A stretch of DNA of 64,000 bases from Vibrio sp. NTOU-M3 (GCF_040869035.1 NZ_CP162100.1:1984001-2048000), one strand, 5' to 3'; shown: positions 19,800-29,746, counted from the first letter of the stretch. A program made the numbers and translations. Notes: generated by a model not told the origin, from the sequence alone.

Positions 19800-21059
19800 A
19801 TGGAAGTGTTAAAAGAAAAGAGTTTGCTAAACAATATTGGCGTACAGGTTGTCATTGCAATGATCGCGGGTACTGCCGTTGGTGCCTTAATGGGTCATAG
19901 CGCCACCATTTTTGCTCCCTTGGGCGCAATCTTTATTAATCTAATAAAAATGTTGGTTATTCCTTTAGTCGCCGTTGCATTGATATCTGGTGCAGCTGGC
20001 TTAGGTAACAGCCAATCAGCAGGTAAAGTGGGCGTGATCACCCTAGGGTATTTTGGCCTTACCTCCGCGCTGGCAGTTGCACTTGCTCTATTTATGGGTG
20101 AAGTGTTTAAACCGGGCATCGGTATCGACTTATCTGGTGTAGAAGGCATGTTTTCTGCCGAGTACGCTTCTAAAGGTGAATTACCTTCTTTCTGGGCAAC
20201 CATTACCGGTATGATCCCAACCAACGTTTTTCAGTCACTGAATGAAGCAAATATCCTCCAGATTCTTGTATTCTGCATGTTCTTCGGTATTGCGATTTCA
20301 AAGCAAGCGAAAGAAAAACGTGAACCAATCATAAACGGCGTAAACTGCATTGTTGACGCCATGGTTTGGATGATCAATAAAGTCATGATCATCGCACCGA
20401 TTGGTGTATTTGGTTTAATGGCTGAAGCTGTGGGTACCTTTGGTTTTGCCGCTCTCATGGTCGTATTAAAACTATTCATTGTTTATATCGCAGCAATCCT
20501 TATTTTTGGCTTTGTCGCCTACCCGTTAATGGTGCATCTATTCACAAAGACATCTGCTAAAAAGTTTCTTACGGCAATGAAGAAGCCTCAAGCAGTTGCC
20601 TTATCTACCGCATCATCAATGGCGACGCTGCCAGTCACCATGGATACCTGTGAACATGAGCTGGGAGTGAAAAACTCAACGGCATCATTTGTTCTACCTC
20701 TTGGTGCAACAATCAACATGTCCGGTAATGCCATCTACTATGGTTTGGTTGCAATTTTCTTCGCACAGCTATTCAACGTTGACTTAGGTATTGGTGCTTA
20801 TATCGCTATTATCGTAACTTCGACTTTAGGTGCAGTAGGTCAAGCAGGAGTTCCTGGTCCTTCCTTCCTTGTCGTGGCGGTTCTTCTTGCTGCGGGTATC
20901 CCAATTGAAGGTCTACCACTTCTATTTGCTCTCGATCGTATCTTCGATATGATTCGTACTGCACTGAACATCACTGGTGATGCGGCTTGTGCCGTAATTG
21001 TTGATGCTTTAGTAGAAGAGTCGAAAGAAGAAGCTGAACTAGCAAAACAGCAAGTTTAA
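19800..21059 (+). CDS. dicarboxylate/amino acid:cation symporter (DAACS family)
   Basis: Inner-membrane sodium- or proton-coupled transporter of the GltP/DctA/SstT family. About 420 residues with many hydrophobic segments; family motifs include NLIKMLVIPLV near residue 55 and SSMATLPVTMD plus LGATINMSGNA in the ion/substrate-binding core. Substrate (glutamate, aspartate, C4-dicarboxylate or other) cannot be told. ATG 19800 is used, but AGAGG sits only 2-3 bases before it; GTG 19806 two codons later has better spacing and may be the true start. Monocistronic with its own terminator. Confidence 0.88.
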   Translation: MEVLKEKSLLNNIGVQVVIAMIAGTAVGALMGHSATIFAPLGAIFINLIKMLVIPLVAVALISGAAGLGNSQSAGKVGVITLGYFGLTSALAVALALFMGEVFKPGIGIDLSGVEGMFSAEYASKGELPSFWATITGMIPTNVFQSLNEANILQILVFCMFFGIAISKQAKEKREPIINGVNCIVDAMVWMINKVMIIAPIGVFGLMAEAVGTFGFAALMVVLKLFIVYIAAILIFGFVAYPLMVHLFTKTSAKKFLTAMKKPQAVALSTASSMATLPVTMDTCEHELGVKNSTASFVLPLGATINMSGNAIYYGLVAIFFAQLFNVDLGIGAYIAIIVTSTLGAVGQAGVPGPSFLVVAVLLAAGIPIEGLPLLFALDRIFDMIRTALNITGDAACAVIVDALVEESKEEAELAKQQV

Positions 21060-21086
21060 TAAATAAACGCATAATCTTATTATTTT

Positions 21087-21121
21087 TAAAAACCACCATT
21101 CTCAAGTATGGTGGTTTTTTT
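21087..21121 (+). terminator. symporter terminator
   Basis: AAAACCACCAT / ATGGTGGTTTT stem with a TCTCAAGT loop and a T run to 21121. It isolates luxM from the upstream gene. Confidence 0.85.
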
Positions 21122-21226
21122 ATGCATAAGGTTGCGCTATTTCTCAAAAAGTTAGCCGTATAAATCATGTTTTTGTTATTATCAGGAAGAATATACAAAA
21201 AACACAATAAAAACGTTGGCTAGCCT

Positions 21227-22408
21227 ATGAAAATCACAAATTTTCTATCTAATTACTTTCTAAATTATCAACAATTAACTAATGAGCAAATTAATGACAT
21301 TTTTAATTTTATAGTTGAACTAGAAAGAGCAGAATCTATTCACTCTTTGTTATCAACAATTGTTGAAAGCAGAAAAAAAACACTTCTAAGAAATAACCCA
21401 AATTTCATTAATGACAATTTAAATAAAATATTCTCTTCAAAAGAATATCAAAACCTAATTATTGAAGACTCATATCTATCACCACAATCTGAGCATCTTT
21501 TAATAGAGAAATTTGCCTTGAAATTTTTCGACTCAATTTTAAAGATGTGGGCAAGCTATGAGTTACATAAAGTCAAATCAAGATGTTTAGTCCATTGTGA
21601 TGAGCGTTGTTCAATTAGCCTAAATGAAGATGAATACACTGGGCAACTGGTAGCAAATATCAGCACGACGGATCTCCAAGTTAAAACACCTTACGAACCC
21701 GGCGTATACTCACTAAAGGACGCTATCTTAATTTCAAACATTCACTTGTTTGTACTGGAACAAAAGTGGTTCGAGCTTTTGGACACCTTGTCCCTGTCAG
21801 CAGAAGGACGTCATTTTGTTCTGCTACGCTTAACTGATAACTATCCCATTTTAGCCTCTAGTGCTCTGATTCAAGATTGGAGTGAACGTCATTCATGGTT
21901 AAGCTTCTCCCCTTTCTTCCAGCATGATGGATGGGAAATGCTTGCAAGGGAAAACCATTTTGAAGCAATTAGTCAACTCCATGTCTTTAAGTATATGCCG
22001 CAAAAACGCACATCACTTCGCAGTTTTGACAAAGAATGCTCCAGTCTCATTTGTAATGGCGATAAAGCTTGTGAAATACTCAGGCTATCAACTTCTGGCT
22101 CAACCAAACAGCGACTGTTTATCCTGTATCTGGCGCAAAAAGAAATGGCAAAATCATTATCCCTTAATGGGTTTGAAATCGCGTACACAATCATAGATAA
22201 CTCATGGTTATTGCGCTTTTATCGTGCACTCGCGCCAGGGAATTATGTTGATCTCGCACGCTACTCTATTAACGAAAATACGTTATTTACTTATCGAGGA
22301 ATGTGGTTGATAGAGAATCTTGCAAAAAGTTTTGAACAACACAATTTTAAAAGCTACAGCAAACTTGTAATTCAGCAAAAACAAGAGGCTAATCTAGCGT
22401 ATGAATAG
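21227..22408 (+). CDS. luxM: acyl-homoserine-lactone autoinducer synthase, LuxM/AinS family
   Basis: Predicted to make an acyl-homoserine lactone (in V. harveyi, 3-hydroxybutanoyl-HSL) from S-adenosylmethionine and an acyl donor. The family is unrelated to LuxI and has few short motifs I can cite. The call rests on length (393 residues; LuxM/AinS are close to 400) and on its position directly before luxN with an 8-base overlap. The first 300 bases are strikingly AT-rich compared with neighbours. No Shine-Dalgarno sequence is visible before ATG 21227, so translation may be weak or controlled. A TATAAA at 21159-21164 is a possible -10. The acyl chain cannot be predicted from sequence. Confidence 0.85.
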   Translation: MKITNFLSNYFLNYQQLTNEQINDIFNFIVELERAESIHSLLSTIVESRKKTLLRNNPNFINDNLNKIFSSKEYQNLIIEDSYLSPQSEHLLIEKFALKFFDSILKMWASYELHKVKSRCLVHCDERCSISLNEDEYTGQLVANISTTDLQVKTPYEPGVYSLKDAILISNIHLFVLEQKWFELLDTLSLSAEGRHFVLLRLTDNYPILASSALIQDWSERHSWLSFSPFFQHDGWEMLARENHFEAISQLHVFKYMPQKRTSLRSFDKECSSLICNGDKACEILRLSTSGSTKQRLFILYLAQKEMAKSLSLNGFEIAYTIIDNSWLLRFYRALAPGNYVDLARYSINENTLFTYRGMWLIENLAKSFEQHNFKSYSKLVIQQKQEANLAYE

Positions 22409-24950
22409 CCTATCTCAAGAGGTAATATCTAATCCTGTACTATCTTTATTGCTTGCTGCAGTATTCGTAGTCGCACTTTGGATTGGTCATTTTGCTAAAT
22501 CTATTCGTAAAGAAAATAATAGATTTAACCAAGGTATTGCAATCCCGTATATTCTTTACTCCATTTCGATCATGACATGGATTGCAAGCAATGCTTATTT
22601 TCACTCTCCTTTACTAACTAACTTTGGAGAGGAAATGGCAATAACATTAGCTATTATTGCTAATATAAGCTCGTATTCAGCATTTGCGTTTGCTTTTCTC
22701 GTATCACTAAAACTAACACGACACTTAAACTCAAGTATTTATGAACTTTTTAGCCACGTAACTTTAATCCTCTTTACTGGCTATGTTCTTTACTCCAATT
22801 TAATGCCAGGACTTACTATTTCCGGTATCACCATAATAGACAAAGGTAGTTTCATACTTGACTTTGGCCCTGCCACTTCTAGTTTCTTCTTAACCGTATT
22901 AATCCTGATTATATTAACATTCAGAAATCTTATTATTTATTCTAAGAGTTCGATATCAATTCATCAGGTTCGCTCTATCTATATGATAGTTGGTATTAGT
23001 GTGTTCATGTTTTCGACACTTCTAATACATGTCATCGTTCCTTTTTTATGGAATGACTTTTCATTAGCCTGGTTACCCCCCGCTCTATCGATAACGGAAA
23101 TGCTGCTGATGGGATATGCTCTAATAACGGCTCGTTTTTATAGCAGTAGGCATATTCTTTATACTGCGTTGAAAACGGTAATAACGTGCGGGCTAATCAT
23201 CATTCCATTGTTTACTCTCATCCAGTTGTTCTCGAAGTCTGATCAAATTGGCACAATTGCAATAAGCTGTATTGCTACTGCCATCACTTGGAAATGGGTG
23301 TATTCGCGCGTCAAGCCGATGGCAAGCAGAGTTGTGTATGGCACAACATCCACCCCACAAGAACAAATTTATGCGCTCGCTGATACATTTCAGAAGTCCA
23401 CAACTCAGGCAATGCATAAGCTAGCGACAATACTCAATATTAGTGACTATGATCTTCAAACGATTTCCAGCGATCAGGAAGAGCAGCTTTATCGGTCCCA
23501 GTTTAGAAAGAAAGGCAATATTTTAGTTTTTGAAGAGCTCCTACTTGGCTCAGAAACTGGTAGTGAAGGGTTAATGCCGGAACATCTAAAGAAAATGCAC
23601 CACAATAATGTTGCTTTGGTTTTGCCCATTTTTGACCACGCAGATCGCTTGTCACACCTATTGCTAGCAAATCGTAAACGGGATGGAAAACTCTTCTTTA
23701 GTGAAGAAATTCAAGCGCTTCAAAGTGTGTTTGTGAAAGCTCAAGGCTATATCAACGCCGATCGTAAAGTCAGGCAATCCCAAGCTCTAGCCAATTCTAT
23801 TGCGCACGAGATGCGCAATCCTTTAGCGCAAGTTCAATTACAATTTGAGATGTTAAGCCACCGTATTGAACGAGGCGATTCTCCAGAGTTACTGCTGAGT
23901 GAAGTGAGAAAAGGCAACGCTGCTATTTCCAGAGGACGCCAGTTAATCGACATTATTTTGCGTGAAGTGAGTGACTCATCATTGGAAAGTGAGCCATCAA
24001 CGCCAATGTCGATGAAACGCGCGATTGAGCAAGCCGTTGAGCGCTATGCCTTCGAGAATTCCTCTTCTCGAGCAAGGGTCCACCTCAATACTCAACAAGA
24101 CTTCGTTGCTAGAGTAAACGATACTTTGTTTAATTTTGTCATTTTCAATTTACTTCGCAATGCGCTCTACTATTTTGACTCCTATCCTGACAGTCAAATT
24201 GAAATCAGTACTCATAAAAGCAAGTTTGAGAACTACGTCTTGTTTACTGACACAGGACCAGGTATCCCAAGTGAATTCCAACATCGTATCTTTGACGACT
24301 TCTTTTCTCACAATAAAAGCGGTGGTAGTGGCTTAGGTTTGGGCTATTGCCGCCGTGTTATGCAATCCTTTGGCGGGAAAATTGAGTGTGAATCTGTTGA
24401 AGGAGAGAAAACAACGTTTAAGTTAATATTTCCCGCTCAAGATTTACCTCTAAACAAAGAGTTAGTCTCTTCATCGTTTTTCTTCACGCCAGAGCCGATA
24501 CTTTCCGAGCAACTTTTGGATGACCCTGTCGCTCTCAAGGAATCTACGTCCGACATTACTGTGCTCGTCGTTGACGATAAAGAAGTTCAAAGATCGTTAG
24601 TCATCTTCTACCTTGATCAGTTAAACGTGAACGTTATACAAGCGAATAACGGTCTGAAAGCGATTGAACAAGTCAAAGCCAATTCCGTTGATTTGGTTTT
24701 AATGGATATCCAAATGCCTGTTTTGAATGGCTTTGATGCCAGTCGTGCGATTAAACAGTTCCGTCCTGATTTACCAATTGTTGCGCTATCTGGGGAGTCT
24801 GGGGAAAGGGAATTAGAACTTATCGATCTGTTAATGGACGACAGGTTGACAAAACCAACGACAAAACAAGCATTAAGTGAGTTATTGAAGCGATACTTTC
24901 CTGAGGAAGCCAACTCGATATCGAACAATGAGATCGCCGTCGCTCACTAA
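22401..24950 (+). CDS. luxN: quorum-sensing hybrid histidine kinase LuxN
   Basis: Membrane receptor for the LuxM signal; in vibrios it works as kinase without ligand and phosphatase with it, passing phosphate to LuxU and LuxO. 849 residues, the length I remember for V. harveyi LuxN. N-terminal about 300 residues hold many membrane helices; the ligand pocket region FILDFGPATSSFF (151-163) resembles V. harveyi. The H-box ANSIAHEMRNPLAQ has H469, followed by DTGPGIP and GSGLGLGYC ATPase motifs, and a C-terminal receiver with D769 (LMDIQMP) and the Lys in LTKPTT. Both phosphosites are two residues before those known in V. harveyi (H471, D771). It starts within the end of luxM, so synthase and receptor are co-translated. 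luxU/luxO are not in this window. Confidence 0.95.
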   Translation: MNSLSQEVISNPVLSLLLAAVFVVALWIGHFAKSIRKENNRFNQGIAIPYILYSISIMTWIASNAYFHSPLLTNFGEEMAITLAIIANISSYSAFAFAFLVSLKLTRHLNSSIYELFSHVTLILFTGYVLYSNLMPGLTISGITIIDKGSFILDFGPATSSFFLTVLILIILTFRNLIIYSKSSISIHQVRSIYMIVGISVFMFSTLLIHVIVPFLWNDFSLAWLPPALSITEMLLMGYALITARFYSSRHILYTALKTVITCGLIIIPLFTLIQLFSKSDQIGTIAISCIATAITWKWVYSRVKPMASRVVYGTTSTPQEQIYALADTFQKSTTQAMHKLATILNISDYDLQTISSDQEEQLYRSQFRKKGNILVFEELLLGSETGSEGLMPEHLKKMHHNNVALVLPIFDHADRLSHLLLANRKRDGKLFFSEEIQALQSVFVKAQGYINADRKVRQSQALANSIAHEMRNPLAQVQLQFEMLSHRIERGDSPELLLSEVRKGNAAISRGRQLIDIILREVSDSSLESEPSTPMSMKRAIEQAVERYAFENSSSRARVHLNTQQDFVARVNDTLFNFVIFNLLRNALYYFDSYPDSQIEISTHKSKFENYVLFTDTGPGIPSEFQHRIFDDFFSHNKSGGSGLGLGYCRRVMQSFGGKIECESVEGEKTTFKLIFPAQDLPLNKELVSSSFFFTPEPILSEQLLDDPVALKESTSDITVLVVDDKEVQRSLVIFYLDQLNVNVIQANNGLKAIEQVKANSVDLVLMDIQMPVLNGFDASRAIKQFRPDLPIVALSGESGERELELIDLLMDDRLTKPTTKQALSELLKRYFPEEANSISNNEIAVAH

Positions 24951-25040
24951 TGGCATTGAATATGCTTCACCAGTACAACGATAATTTGAGGCGGCAAAAT
25001 CTTGACCTTGTCGCTTTCTTTCTCCATAGGAGTACTGGTT

Positions 25041-25292
25041 ATGGAGCTGCACAGACACACCTACTACCATCTCATTCATCATGGTATTAAGAGCTTACTT
25101 GTTGATCGAATCGGCCACTTTACCGAAACGGAATATCACCAATACCTTAATCTCATGACCGGAAAATCTTGCTGCTTTTCTATGAGCGATACCGAGCTGC
25201 AAGTAACTGTAGAGAGCTTGAGAGAAGAAGGTTATCTCGAAGACATTAAGCGTCTTATCCCCCGTCTCGAAGCGGATATGCTGAGACGCTAA
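25041..25292 (+). CDS. small protein resembling TIGR02647 (putative DNA-binding)
   Basis: 83 residues from ATG 25041, which has AGGAG nine bases upstream; an earlier in-frame ATG at 25002 lacks one. The protein is helical and charged (HYLNL, SLREEGYLEDIKRLIPRLE) with no membrane segment. It resembles the small TIGR02647 family described as putative DNA-binding; function not known. It lies 90 bases after luxN and could be read with it, as I see no terminator in the gap. Confidence 0.6.
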   Translation: MELHRHTYYHLIHHGIKSLLVDRIGHFTETEYHQYLNLMTGKSCCFSMSDTELQVTVESLREEGYLEDIKRLIPRLEADMLRR

Positions 25293-25322
25293 ATCCAACC
25301 TATTTATCCCTGATGGTTTTGT

Positions 25323-25351
25323 CCTGACAGTTATTTAGATACACTGTCAGG
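25323..25351 (+). repeat. hairpin upstream of yciB
   Basis: Perfect 9-bp inverted repeat CCTGACAGT / ACTGTCAGG with an 11-base AT-rich loop. The following bases (CATTCCATTTATG) are only weakly T-rich, so termination here would be partial at best. Confidence 0.5.
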
Positions 25352-25380
25352 CATTCCATTTATGCTTAATGATGTTAAAA

Positions 25381-25920
25381 ATGAAGCAGCTTATTGATTT
25401 TATTCCACTAATTATATTTTTCGCACTCTTTAAATTGTATGACATCTATGTTGCTACTGGCGCTCTAATCGCCGCAACAGCGATACAACTGGTCATTACA
25501 TACGCGCTATACAAAAAGGTAGAAAAAATGCAATTAATCACGTTTGTGTTGGTTGCAATCTTTGGTGGAATGACCATTTTCTTACATGATGACAACTTCA
25601 TTAAGTGGAAAGTCACCATCGTATACCTTGTGTTTGCGATAGGTCTGGCAACGAGTCATATCATTGGCAAATCAGCAATCAAAAGCATGTTAGGCAAAGA
25701 GATCTCACTTCCCGATACTGTGTGGGCAAAGATCACTTGGGCTTGGGTGACGTTTTTCTCTCTCTGTGCGGTATTAAACATTTATATTGCTTTTAAACTT
25801 CCACTCGATGTGTGGGTCAACTTCAAAGTATTTGGCCTACTTGCTGCGACATTTGGATTTACCTTGCTGACCGGCATCTATATCTACAAGCATCTGCCAA
25901 AAGACAACCAAGCGGAATAA
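25381..25920 (+). CDS. yciB: inner membrane septation-related protein YciB (IspZ)
   Basis: 179 residues from ATG 25381, the same length as E. coli YciB; the N terminus [14 protein letters not shown] matches the family. About five membrane helices. The family is linked to cell envelope maintenance and septation, with interactions with elongation and division proteins. The ribosome-binding site is weak. Followed by yciA and yciI, a grouping kept in many gammaproteobacteria. Confidence 0.92.
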   Translation: MKQLIDFIPLIIFFALFKLYDIYVATGALIAATAIQLVITYALYKKVEKMQLITFVLVAIFGGMTIFLHDDNFIKWKVTIVYLVFAIGLATSHIIGKSAIKSMLGKEISLPDTVWAKITWAWVTFFSLCAVLNIYIAFKLPLDVWVNFKVFGLLAATFGFTLLTGIYIYKHLPKDNQAE

Positions 25921-25987
25921 TTAAATCACCACCACATTTGTAAACTAAGTCAATCTCACTGAGCCTAGCATCTCGAGGTTACTTGGG

Positions 25988-26036
25988 TATAATTGTGACA
26001 CTTTTTCAGCGACCTCTTTGGTCGCTGTTTTGTTTG
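25988..26036 (+). promoter_or_regulatory. TATAAT and terminator-like hairpin before yciA
   Basis: A perfect -10 TATAAT (25988-25993) is followed 14 bases later by a perfect 8-bp stem CAGCGACC / GGTCGCTG (26007-26014, 26020-26027) and TTTTGTTTGTTG. The hairpin may end the yciB transcript, but if the TATAAT is used then the yciA transcript would start just before it and meet a terminator in its leader. The -35 region is poor. Confidence 0.5.
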
Positions 26037-26062
26037 TTGTAGATGTTGAAACGAGTCCGAAA

Positions 26063-26443
26063 ATGAATTCACCTAAAGGCCAATTATTACTTAGAACCCT
26101 TGCAATGCCCGCTGACACCAACGCCAATGGCGACATATTTGGTGGATGGATCATGTCACAGCTTGATTTAGCTGGTGGCATATTGGCCAAAGAAATTTCC
26201 TCTGGCCGTATTGTCACGGTTTCTGTCTCCAGTATTACTTTCAAGAAACCTGTAAAAGTTGGCGATGTGGTTTGTTGTTACGGTGAGTGTACTAAAATTG
26301 GTCGTACATCAATGAGCATCGATTTAGAAGTATGGGTAAAACCGGTGAAAGAACACGGAATAGAAGATCGTTTTATGGTCTGTGATGCCACATTTAATTA
26401 CGTCGCTATTGACTCTGACGGCAAGCCTCGCGCTATTAATTAA
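26063..26443 (+). CDS. yciA: acyl-CoA thioesterase YciA
   Basis: 126-residue hotdog-fold thioesterase that hydrolyses acyl-CoA in the cytoplasm. I chose ATG 26063 (MNSPKGQLLLRTLAMP) over an upstream in-frame ATG at 26018 that would run through the terminator-like hairpin. The catalytic region DTNANGDIFGGWIMSQLDLAGG is intact (Asn-Gly-Asp-Ile-Phe-Gly-Gly). Confidence 0.92.
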   Translation: MNSPKGQLLLRTLAMPADTNANGDIFGGWIMSQLDLAGGILAKEISSGRIVTVSVSSITFKKPVKVGDVVCCYGECTKIGRTSMSIDLEVWVKPVKEHGIEDRFMVCDATFNYVAIDSDGKPRAIN

Positions 26444-26617
26444 CCACATAGTACAGTGAGTTAAATATGTGAAATAAAGGGTCATTCACGACTAATTTCA
26501 CATTTTGATGATAGTTCGACTTTTAAAAGTGGTTACATTCGGTAGAGTTAGTTTCAATTTCAACTTGTAGCCTATACAACTTCAATCAGGTTGCACATTA
26601 CGAACAAGGATATTGTC

Positions 26618-26914
26618 ATGTGGTACGTCATCTTTTCGCAAGACATCGAAAACTCTCTAGAAAAGCGCATGAGCGTTCGTCCTCAACATCTTGAACGTCT
26701 ACAACAATTACAAAACGAAGGTCGATTGCTCACCGCAGGCCCAATGCCAGCAATTGATTCAGAAAACCCAGGAGAAGCTGGATTTACCGGCTCTACTGTT
26801 ATTGCAGATTTTTCATCGTTAGAAGAGGCTCAAGCTTGGGCTGATGCCGACCCATATGTCACTGCTGGCGTTTATGAGAAAGTTATTGTAAAACCATTTA
26901 AAAAAGTACTCTAA
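26618..26914 (+). CDS. yciI: YciI family protein
   Basis: 98 residues, same length as E. coli YciI, from ATG 26618 with AAGGA upstream. Begins [18 protein letters not shown] and the conserved [14 protein letters not shown] stretch are present. A ferredoxin-like dimeric fold related to muconolactone isomerases; the reaction of this family is not settled. Confidence 0.92.
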   Translation: MWYVIFSQDIENSLEKRMSVRPQHLERLQQLQNEGRLLTAGPMPAIDSENPGEAGFTGSTVIADFSSLEEAQAWADADPYVTAGVYEKVIVKPFKKVL

Positions 26915-26916
26915 TT

Positions 26917-27327
26917 ATGAAAAAAACGCTGCTCTCTACCTGCTGTATCATTAGTGGTATTCTCCTTCTCGCTGGTTGTTCATCGAACGCCGAGCGACAA
27001 CGTCACCTTGAGCTACTGGCAAGCAACCGTGCGAACTTGCTCGCAGCGGAACTCCCTTTGGAATCTGGCCCGTTATCGATTATGCGCGCCAACGCCAAGG
27101 GAACAACTATCGAAATTATGATGGTTTACAACGATGACGCCCCAAACTCAAAACCTGCACAGCAAGTATTGAGATACAGCATCAACAGCTACTGCACTTC
27201 GCCTGATACTAAAACGAACCTTGATGTTGGCCTGAGCTACCGCATTAAAATGCGTAATAACCGAGGGCAGTTGATGGCAGATGAATTTATCTCAGAAGAG
27301 ACTTGTAGCCAGCTAAAATCGCAATAA
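26917..27327 (+). CDS. aspS: type II secretion pilotin lipoprotein AspS
   Basis: 136-residue lipoprotein: signal sequence followed by lipobox LLAGC with the acylated Cys at 21. Matches the GspS/AspS pilotin family (PF16549 by memory); V. cholerae AspS is likewise encoded next to metE. The pilotin brings the GspD secretin to the outer membrane. Two Cys in the mature part (in NSYCTSP and SEETCSQ) could form a disulfide. The start is 2 bases after yciI, so it is read with that gene rather than with the gsp operon, which is not in this window. Confidence 0.8.
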   Translation: MKKTLLSTCCIISGILLLAGCSSNAERQRHLELLASNRANLLAAELPLESGPLSIMRANAKGTTIEIMMVYNDDAPNSKPAQQVLRYSINSYCTSPDTKTNLDVGLSYRIKMRNNRGQLMADEFISEETCSQLKSQ

Positions 27328-27357
27328 GCGTTTGGTCTTGTTCTATATACAAAACGA

Positions 27358-27390
27358 AAAATGCCGACATAGCGTCGGCATTTTCTTTTT
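27358..27390. terminator. terminator between aspS and metE
   Basis: Stem AAAATGCCGAC / GTCGGCATTTT (27358-27368, 27374-27384) followed by CTTTTT on the plus strand; the A-rich left side gives a T run for metE on the minus strand. Confidence 0.85.
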
Positions 27391-27403
27391 CGCTTTAATG
27401 GAT

Positions 27404-29695
27404 TTACGCTTGCTCTGCAAATTCCTTACGAAGCTTCTTCGCAGCAGAAACCATGTTAGCAAGTGACGTTTCAGTTTCGGCCCAGTTACGTGTTTTTAAG
27501 CCACAATCTGGGTTTACCCATAAGCGTTGAGCTGGAATTTTTTCTGCGGCAGTATTGATCAAACCTTCAATCCACTCTTCACTTGGAATATTTGGAGAGT
27601 GAATATCGTACACACCCGGGCCAATTTCATTTGGATAGTTAAACTCTTCAAACGCTTTTAGCAGTTCCATATTTGAACGAGATGTTTCAATCGTAATCAC
27701 ATCCGCATCCAAAGCCGCAACAGAATCGATGATCTCATTGAACTCGGAGTAACACATGTGAGTGTGGATCTGCGTTTCTGGTTTCGCACTCGCCGCTGAT
27801 ACTTTAAACGCATCCACTGCCCACTCTAGATATGCTTTGTGATCACGCTTTTTCAATGGCAATCCTTCTCGAATGGCAGGTTCATCAATCTGAATGATAT
27901 TGATCCCAGCATCTTGCAAATCAGACACCTCATCTCTCAATGCGAGCGCTAGTTGGTCTGCAATCTCCTTACGGCTAATATCTTCACGTGGGAACGTCCA
28001 GCATAAAATCGTAACAGGACCAGTGAGCATACCTTTCATTTGCTTTGAGGTAAGAGACTGTGCATAAGTAGACCACTCCACTGTAATTGGTTTTTCACGT
28101 TCAATGTCAGCCACGACAATTGCAGGCTTCACGCATCGTGAGCCATAACTCTGAACCCAACCAAATTTGGTGGTTTGAAATCCTGCCAGATTTTCAGCAA
28201 AATATTCCACCATATCGTTACGCTCAGCTTCGCCATGAACAAGTACGTCAAGATCGAGTGCTTCTTGTCGCTTTACCGCATCGGCAATGTGCCCTTTTAG
28301 GGCTGTTTCATATTCCGCCTCAGATAGCTGTCCCGTGCGGTATGCGCTGCGCTGTACACGTATTTCACTGGTTTGAGGGAAAGAGCCAATCGTGGTCGTC
28401 GGAAACAAAGGTAACCCCAACACTTCACTCTGATGAGCAGCACGTTCCGCGTAAGGTGCCGTACGCTCTGTTAGGGCTTTAGTCAGTCGACTCAATCGGT
28501 GTTGAACTTGTGGTTTATTGACATCTGTTGACGTCTTACGCGCTTGGATCGGTGCACTGTAAGTATCACAGGTTAAAATAGCATCTTGATCGCCTTCTAA
28601 AGCTTTCCCTAACAACGCAACTTCAGTGACTTTTTGTTTTGCAAATGCAAACCAACTTCTTACGTTTTCTGAAAGTGCTGGCTCTAGGTCAAGATCCACC
28701 GGGCTATGCAGTAATGAGCAAGAGCTTGCTACCCATAAATTGTCCCCTAACTTGTCTTTAAGCGGTTGAAGACGCTCAAGTTGTGCACTCAAATCTGCGC
28801 GCCATACGTTTCGCCCATTAACCACACCTGCGGACAATACCCAGCCTTGAGGTAGCTTCTCTACAACATCATCGAGTTGAGACGGAGCTGCGGACAAGTC
28901 GATATGTAGACCATCCACATCCAGTTCGACAATTTTATCTAACGTGTCTGATACTGAGTCGAAGTAAGTGGTCAACAGTACTTTTATATCGCTACGCAGT
29001 ACTTGATACGCCAGTTTAAATGAATCTTGCCAAGACTTCTCTAACTCTAGTGATAGAATTGGTTCGTCAATCTGTACCCATTCCACGCCCTGTTTGGCAA
29101 GTTTGGCAAAAATCGCTTGATAAGCTGATAGCAGGCGTGGCAGTAGCGTTAGACGATCAAATCCTTCTTCAACTTCTTTACCAAGATATAGATAACTGAT
29201 TGGTCCCAGAAGAACAGGCTTAACCTTATGTCCCGCTTTGGTGGCTTCATTCACTTCTTCAAAAAGCTGTGGCCAGCTCACTTCAAACGAATCGTCTTTG
29301 CTAAACTCAGGCACAATGTAATGGTAGTTAGTGTTAAACCACTTGGTCATATCGGATGCAGCGCTGCCATTACAACCACAGTTAGCTTGAGATTGCCCAC
29401 GTCCCACTTTAAATAGGGTATCTAGATCAGGGAATCCGTTACGATGGCGCTTTGGCACATGACCAAGTAACAACGTGGTCGTTAGTACATGATCATACCA
29501 AGCAAAATCACCTGCAGTCACAAAGCTCAACCCAGCGTCAGTTTGAGTTTGCCAGTTCTTATTACGTAATGTTGAACCAACAGCTTTTAGCTCTGCTTGA
29601 TCAATTTCTCCTCGCCAGTACTTTTCTAGTGCAAACTTCAATTCACGTTTTTCACCAACACGTGGATAACCAAGAATGTGTGTTGTTATAGCCAT
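27404..29695 (-). CDS. metE: cobalamin-independent methionine synthase
   Basis: Transfers a methyl group from 5-methyltetrahydropteroyl-triglutamate to homocysteine, the last step of methionine synthesis. 763 residues, slightly longer than E. coli MetE. Zinc ligands are visible in the C-terminal barrel: HTHMCYSEF (His and Cys) and [10 protein letters not shown] (Cys). The N-terminal barrel begins [16 protein letters not shown]. Divergent from metR, with regulatory motifs in the shared 266-base gap. Confidence 0.97.
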   Translation of the reverse strand: MAITTHILGYPRVGEKRELKFALEKYWRGEIDQAELKAVGSTLRNKNWQTQTDAGLSFVTAGDFAWYDHVLTTTLLLGHVPKRHRNGFPDLDTLFKVGRGQSQANCGCNGSAASDMTKWFNTNYHYIVPEFSKDDSFEVSWPQLFEEVNEATKAGHKVKPVLLGPISYLYLGKEVEEGFDRLTLLPRLLSAYQAIFAKLAKQGVEWVQIDEPILSLELEKSWQDSFKLAYQVLRSDIKVLLTTYFDSVSDTLDKIVELDVDGLHIDLSAAPSQLDDVVEKLPQGWVLSAGVVNGRNVWRADLSAQLERLQPLKDKLGDNLWVASSCSLLHSPVDLDLEPALSENVRSWFAFAKQKVTEVALLGKALEGDQDAILTCDTYSAPIQARKTSTDVNKPQVQHRLSRLTKALTERTAPYAERAAHQSEVLGLPLFPTTTIGSFPQTSEIRVQRSAYRTGQLSEAEYETALKGHIADAVKRQEALDLDVLVHGEAERNDMVEYFAENLAGFQTTKFGWVQSYGSRCVKPAIVVADIEREKPITVEWSTYAQSLTSKQMKGMLTGPVTILCWTFPREDISRKEIADQLALALRDEVSDLQDAGINIIQIDEPAIREGLPLKKRDHKAYLEWAVDAFKVSAASAKPETQIHTHMCYSEFNEIIDSVAALDADVITIETSRSNMELLKAFEEFNYPNEIGPGVYDIHSPNIPSEEWIEGLINTAAEKIPAQRLWVNPDCGLKTRNWAETETSLANMVSAAKKLRKEFAEQA

Positions 29696-29746
29696 GTCCC
29701 TATTCCTTCTGATTCGTTAATTCTTTCATGTTTGGTCAGACAATTA

